A stretch of 64,000 bases of DNA, from the NCBI RefSeq assembly GCF_030268205.1, contig NZ_BSQF01000001.1, positions 292,649-356,648 of the forward strand, in the 5' to 3' direction. A model generated the notes under the pieces. That model had not been told where the DNA came from. It saw only the letters and a program-made list of their open reading frames with translations, and searched no databases. The position numbers were made by a program, and so were the translations under genes. This DNA is from Allomuricauda sp. NBRC 101325. Lineage in GTDB: Bacteria; Bacteroidota; Bacteroidia; Flavobacteriales; Flavobacteriaceae. Below, one piece after another: positions 15,761 to 25,300 of this stretch. Numbering within the stretch: the stretch's first letter is position 1; each line of letters opens with the position of its first letter.

Positions 15761-18136
15761 ATGGGAAAATATAGCATACTCCTAGTTCTGATTTTATTTT
15801 CATTCAATAGTCTTACAGCCCAAAAAGGAAACAATTCCGTTCTTAAAATAAAGGACATTATGCAGGGCGACGATTTTGTGGGCCACCTTCCTTCTGGGGC
15901 TTATTGGTCTTCCAACAGCGAAACCTTATATTTTGATTGGAACCCCGACGGTGCCCTAAGCGATTCGCTTTATGCCTATTCCGCAAAAGATGGAAATATC
16001 AACAAAGTTGGATATTTGGATGCCAACGCGCTACCTTCCTCCAGATTGACCTATAACAAGGATAAATCAAAAGCCCTGTACACCAAAAATGGCGATGTTT
16101 TCTTGTTGGATGTTGCGAGCTATGCGGCAAAACCCATTGCAAAAACCACCAAATGGGAAAGCAATCCACACTTTACCGATAATGATAAGAGCATTGCTTT
16201 TGTGCAAGATGGAGAATTGTTCACTTGGGATATTGCATCTGGAACCCTTGAACAGAAAACCAATTTTGTAAAATCAAAAGATTCCGAACCCAAAAGGGAT
16301 TCCAAAGACGAATGGTTGTACCAAGACCAATTGGATATTTTTGAGGTGTTGAGGGAACGCAAGGAAAAGAAAGATGCCGGAGACAAGATCAATGAGCAAT
16401 TAAAAGATTTGCAACCCATTGAATTGGTTACCGGAAGTAAAAGGGTAACAGGATTGCAAATAGACCCATCTGGAAACTTTATCACCTATTCCTTGATGGA
16501 CAGACCCAACACCAAAGGGACCATTGTGCCCCATTTTGTGACCGAGTCTGGCTATACTGAAGATCAAAATACCCGTTCCAAGGTGGGGGATGAACCAACC
16601 AAATATGAAATGTTCGTATACGACATTAAAAACAGAACAAGTTACCCTGTGGTTTTGGATAATTTGGAAGGTTTGGATTACGTTCCCGAATACACCAAGG
16701 ACTATCCGGACAAAACTTATAAAAATGACGACCGTATAGGCACCATAACTGGTCCTACTTGGAGCCCCGATGGAACTAAAGCTGTTTTGGACATTCAAGC
16801 GAACGATTATAAAGACCGTTGGATAGTACTTTTAGATCCAAAAACGGGAAAAGTGGAGCAATTGGACCGTCAACATGATGAAGCATGGATCGCTGGACCT
16901 GGAATTGCACGTTGGGGCGGTGGTTCCCTTGGATGGATGCCCGATGAAAAAAGCATCTGGTTTCAGTCCGAAAAAACGGGGTATTCGCATTTATACACTT
17001 TAAATGTTTCCACCAAAAAAACAAAAGCCTTGACTTCTGGGGAGTTTGAAATCTATGACCCTTTTATTTCCAAGGATGATAACCGTTGGTATTTTACATC
17101 CAATAAAACGCATCCTGGGGATAGACAGTTTTACACCATGCCCTTAAAAGGGGGAAATTGGGAACAATTGACTGGAATGGTCGGTGGTAACGATGTGGCA
17201 CTTTCTCCAGATGAAAAGAAAATGGCCATTTTGTATTCGTACTCCAACCAGCCAACAGAACTTTATGTTCAGGATAATCCAGTTGTTGCAGGAAAGACTA
17301 CTACTGCAAAAAAGATTACGGATTCCTATACCGATGCTTTCAAAAACTATAGTTGGAAAGACCCGGAAATCATCACTTTTAATGCAGAGGACGGTGCCGA
17401 GGTGTTTGCAAGACTTTATCAACCTGAAAGCAATGTAAAAAACAAGGCTGCCGTGATATTTGTGCACGGGGCTGGATATTTACAGAATGCCCATAAATGG
17501 TGGAGTTCTTATTTTAGAGAGTATATGTTCCACAATCTATTGGTGGACAATGGCTATACCGTGCTCGATATAGATTACCGAGGAAGTGCAGGTTATGGAC
17601 GCGATTGGAGAACTGGAATTTACCGCTACATGGGAGGTAAAGACCTTTCGGACCAAGTGGACGGCGCCAAAATGTTGGTTGAAAAATATGGTATCGATAC
17701 CGATAAAATTGGAATCTACGGGGGTTCTTATGGTGGCTTTATCACTTTAATGGGCATGTTCAACGCCCCAGAAACCTTTAGTGCAGGTGGCGCCATTAGA
17801 TCCGTTGGGGATTGGGCCGCTTACAACCACGGCTATACGGCCCGTATTTTGAACACACCTGCTACCGACAGCATTGCCTACAAACGCAGTTCTCCCATTT
17901 ATTTTGCGGATGGCCTAAAAGGAGATCTATTGATCCTTCACGGTATGGTGGATGATAACGTGCATTTCCAAGATATGGTCCGTCTTTCACAACGATTGAT
18001 AGAACTTGGAAAGGAAAATTGGGAAATGGCCGTTTATCCGGTTGAGCGTCATGGGTTTGTGGAACCCAGCAGTTGGACGGATGAATACACCCGTATTTTC
18101 TATCTCTTTGAAAAGTCGTTGCTGAACAAAAAATAA
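15761..18136 (+). CDS. S9 family serine peptidase, dipeptidyl-peptidase IV-like
   Basis: This 791-aa exported enzyme has a signal peptide (about 1-20, ending LTAQ). An N-terminal beta-propeller region (about 30-520) carries repeated WSPDG/SPDEKK blades. The C-terminal alpha/beta-hydrolase domain (about 535-791) has the catalytic Ser656 in GIYGGSYGGF, Asp731 in HGMVDDNVHF and His764 in VERHGF. These match the DPP IV/prolyl oligopeptidase triad. It probably trims dipeptides or small peptides in the periplasm for nutrition. The Glu-Glu motif that reads the substrate N-terminus in DPP IV was not located, so the dipeptidyl specificity is inferred. The Nramp-like gene follows in the same direction after 52 bases. 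Confidence 0.92.
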   Translation: MGKYSILLVLILFSFNSLTAQKGNNSVLKIKDIMQGDDFVGHLPSGAYWSSNSETLYFDWNPDGALSDSLYAYSAKDGNINKVGYLDANALPSSRLTYNKDKSKALYTKNGDVFLLDVASYAAKPIAKTTKWESNPHFTDNDKSIAFVQDGELFTWDIASGTLEQKTNFVKSKDSEPKRDSKDEWLYQDQLDIFEVLRERKEKKDAGDKINEQLKDLQPIELVTGSKRVTGLQIDPSGNFITYSLMDRPNTKGTIVPHFVTESGYTEDQNTRSKVGDEPTKYEMFVYDIKNRTSYPVVLDNLEGLDYVPEYTKDYPDKTYKNDDRIGTITGPTWSPDGTKAVLDIQANDYKDRWIVLLDPKTGKVEQLDRQHDEAWIAGPGIARWGGGSLGWMPDEKSIWFQSEKTGYSHLYTLNVSTKKTKALTSGEFEIYDPFISKDDNRWYFTSNKTHPGDRQFYTMPLKGGNWEQLTGMVGGNDVALSPDEKKMAILYSYSNQPTELYVQDNPVVAGKTTTAKKITDSYTDAFKNYSWKDPEIITFNAEDGAEVFARLYQPESNVKNKAAVIFVHGAGYLQNAHKWWSSYFREYMFHNLLVDNGYTVLDIDYRGSAGYGRDWRTGIYRYMGGKDLSDQVDGAKMLVEKYGIDTDKIGIYGGSYGGFITLMGMFNAPETFSAGGAIRSVGDWAAYNHGYTARILNTPATDSIAYKRSSPIYFADGLKGDLLILHGMVDDNVHFQDMVRLSQRLIELGKENWEMAVYPVERHGFVEPSSWTDEYTRIFYLFEKSLLNKK

Positions 18137-18188
18137 AATTTCAGTAAAAAAACATATCTTCCGCTTGAAAAATTAACAAACAAGCTGG

Positions 18189-19433
18189 ATGAAAGCATTG
18201 CTGAAAGCGCTGGGCCCTGGACTTTTATTTGCCAGCATGGCCATTGGCACCTCACATTTGGTACTGTCCACCAAAGCAGGTGCGCAATATGGTTGGGTAA
18301 TGGTCATTCCCATTATTTTGGCCAACCTGTTCAAGTATCCCTTTTTTGAGTTTGGCATTCGGTACACCACGGTGACCGAAAAAAGCTTGATCGAAGGATA
18401 TTCCAATTTGGGTAAGACCTATTTGTGGATCTATGCCATTGTCACTTTGATTTCCACTTTTACGGTTTTGGCCGCACTTTATGTGGTTACCGCAGGATTG
18501 TGCATGAACTTGTTCAACATAACTTCCATGGGGGCTGGCACCGTTTCCCTTCTTCTGTTTTTGTTTATCAGTGTATTGCTCATTGTTGGAAAATATCGCT
18601 TTTTGGAAAACTCTTTAAAGGCTGTGATCACCATTCTTTTTGTAGCACTTTTAGTGACAACGGTTATGGTATTGCAAAAGGGACCTGTTCCCGATGCAGC
18701 TACCTATCAACGACCCGAAATTTTTAATGAGGTCGGTATTCTGTTTTTGATAGGCCTGGTCGGATGGATGCCCACCGCGGTGGAAGCCTCGGGTTGGGTA
18801 AGTATGTGGGGCATGGAAAACCTAAAGACCATGAAAAACAAACCCACCTTGAAAATTGCCTTGCAAGAATTTAATGTGGGGTACATTTTAACTGCAATTT
18901 TGGCCCTTTTTTTTATGATCATAGGTTGGATGACGCTTTATGGAACGGGCACCGAACTTAGTGGAAGTTCGGTGGTTTTTGCGGACCAATTGGTAAACCT
19001 GTTCACCGTACACATTGGAAATTGGGCTTACTTTTTTATTGCGGTAGCTGCTTTTGCCACCATGTTCAGCACCTGTATGACGGCACATGATGCTATATCG
19101 AGGGTAAGTGTGGATGTACTGCAAAAACTTTATCCCAAGAGGACTTTGTTCAAGAACAAAAATGCTTTTACACTTACAGTATTGGCCATGACGCTCATCA
19201 ATTGGCTGGTCATAGTTCTGTTTAGCGCGAATATGGGCAACCTAGTGGGCTTGGCTACCTTTGTCTCATTTGTATTGGCCCCTCTTTTGGGTTGGATGAA
19301 CCTAAAGACCGTTACCAGCAAAGATATTCCAATGGAAAACCAACCCAAGACCGGACTTCGATTCCTAACTTATAGCGGAATAGTTTTCCTTACCCTATTT
19401 GCTTTGTATTACTGTTGGATGCTTTTGATGTAA
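18189..19433 (+). CDS. Nramp-like divalent-cation transporter with non-canonical first helix
   Basis: This 414-aa protein has about 11 membrane helices and opens with the Nramp-like block ALGPGLLFASMAIGTSHLVLSTKAGAQYGW. In canonical Nramp metal transporters this helix carries DPGN, whose Asp and Asn bind the metal; here the segment reads GTSHLV and both ligands are missing. It therefore belongs to a divergent Nramp-related branch that may move another cation or substrate. It lacks an obvious partner and follows the S9 peptidase by 52 bases. Its stop codon abuts the stop of the convergent OmpA gene with no spacer. Confidence 0.85.
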   Translation: MKALLKALGPGLLFASMAIGTSHLVLSTKAGAQYGWVMVIPIILANLFKYPFFEFGIRYTTVTEKSLIEGYSNLGKTYLWIYAIVTLISTFTVLAALYVVTAGLCMNLFNITSMGAGTVSLLLFLFISVLLIVGKYRFLENSLKAVITILFVALLVTTVMVLQKGPVPDAATYQRPEIFNEVGILFLIGLVGWMPTAVEASGWVSMWGMENLKTMKNKPTLKIALQEFNVGYILTAILALFFMIIGWMTLYGTGTELSGSSVVFADQLVNLFTVHIGNWAYFFIAVAAFATMFSTCMTAHDAISRVSVDVLQKLYPKRTLFKNKNAFTLTVLAMTLINWLVIVLFSANMGNLVGLATFVSFVLAPLLGWMNLKTVTSKDIPMENQPKTGLRFLTYSGIVFLTLFALYYCWMLLM

Positions 19434-21380
19434 CTAATCAAATAGTACGTTGTCGTTAAGAACAACGATCAACGAGCGTTGGTTTTGCTTGTGAAGCATT
19501 TCTAAACAATATACCCCATTGGTGCAATTGTTCAAAATCTTTTCTTCGCCATAACCAATAGAATACAAAATATTGCTGGCAGGCACTCCTTGTGCCACCA
19601 AATATTTTTTAATGGCATCGGAACGGCTTTGTGTAAGTTTAAAATTGGTGGAACTTCCTCCCCTACTGTCCGTATAGGTTTCGATTCGCATTTGAGCCTC
19701 TGGAAATGCTTTTACAAATTCGACCACTTGATCTAACTGGGCTGTAATTTCTGGATTTAGCTGAACCGAATTTGTTGCAAAATAAAAATCATCTGTTTTT
19801 ACCACTTTCTGCCCTTCCCGTTCTTCCACCAGATCATCATATTGGGCCAACTCCACATTTAATCCATTTTGTTGGATTTTATCGAGTTGTTCTTGATCAA
19901 AGCGCTCGATAAATCTGGAATATCTTTCTTTGGTTCCCTCCAATACCAATTCATCGGCAGCAGGAACTTCCAATCGGTAATTTCCATCTTCATCGGAATA
20001 GGTTTCGGCAATCATTTCACCATCCATGTTCCAAAGTCGAATGGCCGCCTTTGCAATTACCTCTGAGGGCTTGTACGGTTTTACCACTTGGCCTTTAAAC
20101 GTCAACGTGCGTAATCCCGGTTTTTCATCCACCTTAAAACCATAAATATCATCCTTGCCCTTTCCGCCGGGCCGATTGGAAGCAAAATACCCTAATAGAC
20201 CGTCACCCTCATTGCGAATGATCAGACCAAAATCATCAAATTCGGTATTGATTTGCTGACCCAAGTTGATGGGAATCCCAAATCCTTCCCCTTCAACATT
20301 CGCTTTATAGATATCCATTCCGCCCAATCCATAAAATACATCGGAGGCAAAATATAGGCTGTTCTCGAAGATAAAGGGTGCAATTTCATTCCCGGACGAA
20401 TTTATTCGAGGACCCAAATTGATGGGAGCAGACATCATTTGTCCGTTATTGGTGTATACAAAATAAATATCCGTTCCCCCATAACCGTCTTCAAAATCGG
20501 CGGCAAAATATAACTTCCCGTTGGAGTCATCGTAAAAGGGATAATAGAATGAAGTGCTCAAATCCTTCAGCAACACTTGATAATTTCCATTGACAGTTTG
20601 CTTTGCAATGGACAATGCATTTTTACCATTATCATCAAAAGCAAGTTCATCTTCATCCGTGGTATTGGACAATACATAAAAAACACTGTTCAACGCATCG
20701 GAATACGAGGGTGTCGCTTTATGGTAATCGGTGGCGGTCAATTTCCCGAAATTGTTAGCTGTTGTAATTTGTCCATCGGGTCGAATATCGGATTCATAGA
20801 TATTAAAAAAGCCCTCACCCCCTGGTTCATATTTTAGTTTCTTATTCGCTGAACGCGCACTGGTAAACAACAATTTATTGTTGTAGAAGCTCGGCGAAAA
20901 ATCGGTCTGGGGGCTATTGGCCTCCAAATTGAAAATTTGATAGTTTAATTCGTTGGTTGCGGAAGCATTGGTCAGCAATTGATTGTTGAAGTCCATATTC
21001 TCCATTAACTCCTTTGGAAAGTTAGATGACATGGTGGTCAAATAAGCCTGTTTTTGTTCCCTATCCGCCGATTTGGACAAACTCTGGAGCATTTTATTGT
21101 AATGATGGGGATCCATCAAAGTATCCTTTTTATAGATTTCCAAATAGGCCTCGCTGGCTTTGTCAAAATTATCCGTTTCAAAATAGGAATCCGCCAAATT
21201 CAAATACTGCTGCTCGGTCAAGGTACCCTCAGAAATTTGCTTTTCGTAGGCGGCTACCGCTTTTTGGTATTCGTACTGAAAGAAAAGAACATCGCCCGAA
21301 GATTTTTTTTGGGCAAAGCCAAAGCTTATTCCCAAAAGGGCCACACATAGGGTCAAATACATTTTTTTTGTGCTGTTCAT
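19434..21380 (-). CDS. PorE-like OmpA-family protein (TPR, PD40 propeller, CarboxypepD-like, OmpA C-terminal)
   Basis: This 648-aa protein starts with a signal peptide (ending SFGFAQ, about 24). TPRs follow at about 30-130, then a WD40/PD40-like propeller at about 170-420 (motifs such as NGKLYFAADFEDGYGGTDIYF). A beta-sandwich regulatory-like domain spans about 430-510. The peptidoglycan-binding OmpA domain is at about 535-645 (YTDSRGGSSTNFKLTQSRSDAIKKYL). This domain order matches PorE of the type IX secretion system, which anchors the machinery to the cell wall. It is the third gene of an adhesin, PorP/SprF, PorE-like operon, with one base separating it from the PorP/SprF stop. It may serve this adhesin specifically, because flavobacteria carry several such sets. 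Confidence 0.9.
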   Translation of the reverse strand: MNSTKKMYLTLCVALLGISFGFAQKKSSGDVLFFQYEYQKAVAAYEKQISEGTLTEQQYLNLADSYFETDNFDKASEAYLEIYKKDTLMDPHHYNKMLQSLSKSADREQKQAYLTTMSSNFPKELMENMDFNNQLLTNASATNELNYQIFNLEANSPQTDFSPSFYNNKLLFTSARSANKKLKYEPGGEGFFNIYESDIRPDGQITTANNFGKLTATDYHKATPSYSDALNSVFYVLSNTTDEDELAFDDNGKNALSIAKQTVNGNYQVLLKDLSTSFYYPFYDDSNGKLYFAADFEDGYGGTDIYFVYTNNGQMMSAPINLGPRINSSGNEIAPFIFENSLYFASDVFYGLGGMDIYKANVEGEGFGIPINLGQQINTEFDDFGLIIRNEGDGLLGYFASNRPGGKGKDDIYGFKVDEKPGLRTLTFKGQVVKPYKPSEVIAKAAIRLWNMDGEMIAETYSDEDGNYRLEVPAADELVLEGTKERYSRFIERFDQEQLDKIQQNGLNVELAQYDDLVEEREGQKVVKTDDFYFATNSVQLNPEITAQLDQVVEFVKAFPEAQMRIETYTDSRGGSSTNFKLTQSRSDAIKKYLVAQGVPASNILYSIGYGEEKILNNCTNGVYCLEMLHKQNQRSLIVVLNDNVLFD

Positions 21381-21381
21381 C

Positions 21382-22371
21382 TTAGAAAAATCTTGGGGAA
21401 TCTATTTGTTTGCCTTTGTTTTTTGATTTGTTATCCTTGGATTTATTGGTTCCCGAGCCAAATCCACCTCTACCAATATAAAATTTTAAAATGGCTTCAT
21501 GGGAACCGCCACTGTACTCTCCCAGCCCATTGGTATTGTAATCGTAAGCATATCCAATAAACATTCCGTTTGAAATCTGGAATCCGGCCAAGGCGCTTAC
21601 CGCATTATCAAATCTATAGGATGCGCCCAATGTAAGGGCATCGATAAATTGAAAATTAGCGGATAAGTTGAAGGTTACGGGCGACCCCTGCAAATAATTC
21701 ATCAAGAAGGCAGGTTTGAACTTGGTTCTATCCCCCAATTGAAACACAAAACCTCCAATGGCATTGAACTGCATATTGTCCTCTACAATGGTTGCCACTT
21801 CATTATTATAAAGTGCATTGGTCAAGAAATTGGGAACCGAAAGTCCCAAATACCAATCTTCTTCGTGATACATGAACAATCCCGCTCCCACCGTGGGGTA
21901 AAAATTGGAATAGTTACCACCTAAAATGGATTGGTCCGAAGGATCTTCAAATGTTCCTTTGCCATAATCTATTTTGATGTTGGAACCTCCTGCATTCAAC
22001 CCAAAAGACAATTTAGTTTCTTCGGAAAGTTGAATTTGGTAGGAATATGCGATATCGAAATAAGTTTGGTTCGAAGGACCAAGTTCATCGCTTATAATAT
22101 TGATGCCCAATCCCATTTTTTTGTTGCTGAACGGAATATTGGCCCCTGCCCTGATCGTGGTGGGTGCCCCCGGAATATCGACCCATTGCGCGCGATACAA
22201 TCCGATAATCTCTGGACTTTCCACCGTACCGGCATAAGCAGGGTTAAAACTCCCAATATTGTACATGTACTGGGTGTATTGGGGTTCTTTCTGGGCTTGC
22301 AAAAGACTTATTCCTCCCAAAAGCAATAACAAAATGAAATGATATGTACGCAATGCTATGTTTTTTTTCAT
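21382..22371 (-). CDS. PorP/SprF-family outer-membrane protein paired with the adhesin
   Basis: This 329-aa outer-membrane barrel has a signal peptide ending LLQAQ (about 26) and the PorP/SprF opening PQYTQYMYNIGSFNPAYAGT. Repeated amphipathic strands follow, and the tail is basic (NKSKDNKSKNKGKQ) and ends in Phe. SprF-type proteins are needed to secrete or attach their cognate type B-domain adhesins through the type IX system and are usually encoded next to them. That is the case here: its start lies one base from the adhesin stop. Confidence 0.92.
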   Translation of the reverse strand: MKKNIALRTYHFILLLLLGGISLLQAQKEPQYTQYMYNIGSFNPAYAGTVESPEIIGLYRAQWVDIPGAPTTIRAGANIPFSNKKMGLGINIISDELGPSNQTYFDIAYSYQIQLSEETKLSFGLNAGGSNIKIDYGKGTFEDPSDQSILGGNYSNFYPTVGAGLFMYHEEDWYLGLSVPNFLTNALYNNEVATIVEDNMQFNAIGGFVFQLGDRTKFKPAFLMNYLQGSPVTFNLSANFQFIDALTLGASYRFDNAVSALAGFQISNGMFIGYAYDYNTNGLGEYSGGSHEAILKFYIGRGGFGSGTNKSKDNKSKNKGKQIDSPRFF

Positions 22372-22372
22372 T

Positions 22373-25300
22373 TTAATTATCCCTTACAATTTGAATCCAA
22401 CCTTTGACCACATCGCTGCCATCACCAAGATCGAGAATATAAAAATAGGTGCCTTTGGGCAAATCCCCGTTTTTACCTGTGCCGTCCCAAGAGCTGTCGT
22501 ACCCTTTCTTTTGGTACACACTGTTGCCATAACGATCGAAAACCTCAAAGGTATTGTTAGGGAACTGTTCATGACCGACCAAAGTTAAGGTGTCATTTAT
22601 ACCATCGCCATTTGGAGAGAAAATGGTACAAATAGTACCTATATCTTCACATTGGCTTCGATTTACCTGCACCGAGGCTGAATAGCTATTGTTGTTGGGA
22701 TTCAAATCATTTGGAAATGATGATACCAGACTCGCTGTATTTTGAAGGGTTTCCACCAAAGTTACCCGTACTGTAATATTCAATGTTACCGTTTCTTCCG
22801 CAACCAGCTCATCAATCAACCATTCGCCCGTATTTGGGTCATAGGTTCCAGTTGAAGCGGAATGGGACTGGTATTCAAATCCATTGCCCAACACATCACT
22901 GACCACAATATCCAAAACCCTATCCATGGTGGTGTTCTCCACGGTAATGGTAAATGTCACTTCTTGATTTAACAACACCTCAGCCCTATTTACTTCTTTG
23001 GTAATTGCCAAATCGATATCCGCTGGATTACAATCAGGAGTTAAGAAAGGATCACAGGCATCCAATGGATCGGTTGCATTTTCGGGTTCTGCTATTGTAT
23101 TTGGATCATCGATTACCAACACCTCTTCCCCATCGGTTAAACCATCCCCATCTGTATCTGGATTATTGGGATCGGTTCCAAGATCCGCTTCCTCCCCGTC
23201 GGTAAGGCCATCGCCATCGGTATCGGTAATACAATCGCTCACCGAAATGGTTACTTGCACCGAAGCATTTGTACATGGTGCCACAGCTCCAGTAGTGGTA
23301 TATTCAAATACATAATTTCCAGTGGGCAAACCGGCAAAATCGACATTGTTTTCGGCATCGATAACCAAAGTTCCATTTGAAGGATCGGTAAAAATCGCCC
23401 ATGAACCTGTATCTGCCCCAGAGAGGGTGGTATCCAGATCAATACTATTTGGACCACCATTACCGACCACATTACAGGCAACTGCATTGGTCGGCGTTCC
23501 CACATTGGGCGAATCGTTAATCTCGGCCACCACCTCAACGCGCTCGGTCTCACATCCATTCGCAGATGCAGTTACATAAAATGAAGTTGTAGCAGATATG
23601 GTGTTTGTTGTATAGGTAGCACTCGTACCAACCAGATTCCCTCCAGTTGGTGCATCGTACCAATTATAGGCAATTACACTATCGTCTGCTACGGTCGCAG
23701 TAGCGGTCAATGTTAGTATGGAAGGTCCACAGTTGGAATCTCCGCTAGTGGTTTCGATAATTGGAGTGAAATTTCGTATCAAGGTCAAATCCAACACTGG
23801 ACTGGCACAATCATTTACTTCATCAAAATAAAATCCATAATAGGTACCTGGCTCTACCACCGTACTGCTATTTAAATGGGCACCTGTATCGGTTGGCACA
23901 TCGCTCGTGCTCCAAGTTAAAACCGTGCCTGCTGGGGCCGTGCCTGTAACATAACTACTCAAATCGGTGTTTACCACATCACAAAATTCGATGGTTGTAT
24001 CAGCACCATTAAACTGGGGCGCTGTATTTCCTGCATTACAAGGGCCTGCACAATCGTTAACCGTGACAGTTACGTCGACAAATTGATTGGCACAAGGCGC
24101 AACAGCTCCCGTAGTAGTATATCTAAAAATATAATTTCCTTCTGGCAGTCCATTAAAGTCAACCACATTGCCCACCCCAATGGAAACACCACCCCCTGGG
24201 GATGAAATAAGTGACCAGGAGCCAACATCAGCACCAGTTAAAGTAGTATCTAAATCCACAACAGTATCTCCATCAATGGCATTGCTACATGTGGCCACGT
24301 TGTTAGCTGTTCCAGCATTTGGAGTTGTACTTTGGGTAAGGGTTATGGAAACGGAAGGTCCAAAACAGTCGTTCAAGCTATCATAAAAGAACCCGTAATA
24401 TGTTCCTGCGGCGCTAACCACACTCCCAACCAAATAATCCGCGGAAACTGAAATATCCGAATTGCTGCTCCAACGCAGTTCAGCACCAGCAGGGGCTACA
24501 TTGGTGATATAAAAATCCAAATCTTGATTAAAGGCATCGCAAAAGGCTGTAGACATGGCTCCATCTACATTCGGTGCGGTTGTTCCTGCATAGCAAGTTT
24601 CCTTTGTTACCGTATCAACCGCGGCTGCTCCATTTCCGTTCACGTTTGACAGCACAACGGAAAGTGTAATCGTACCGTTTCCAAGATTACTTAGATCTAC
24701 CCCCGTTATTTGCTGGTTCGAAGTTGAGATCGTTCCAGAACCCGTAACTGGGACACCACCTCCATCACTACTAAAACTAAATTCATAATTAGCACCCACC
24801 TCGGCCCCAGAAAATGTGAATCCAATATTGGTATCATTTCCTGAGTTGATGGGGTCTTGGTTTATGGAAACACCATATCCCGACGGAACAGCAACAAATT
24901 TGGTCGAAGTATCCCCCGCTGCCGGGCCAGCACCATTATCGTTGGTCAATGTTACGCTCAATGTGATTGTTCCATCACCCAAACTACTAAGATCTATGCC
25001 TGTAATCTGTTGTGACGGCAATGTGATTCCTCCTGTTCCTGTCACATTCCCCCCTCCTCCATTACTGCTGAAAACATAGTTATAGGTAGTTCCAAATACC
25101 GCGTTTGAAAAGGTAAAACTTATGTTATCTTCATTGAGTGAAGTAATCGGATCCTGATTGATGGACACACTATACCCAGTTGGCACAGCTGTGTTTTTTA
25201 TTGCGGTATCTGTAGTTGCGGGCCCTTCGGTACCCAAAGCATTGCTTAAAATCACAGAAAGTGTAATCACTCCATCGGGCAAGCTACTTAAATCAATCCC

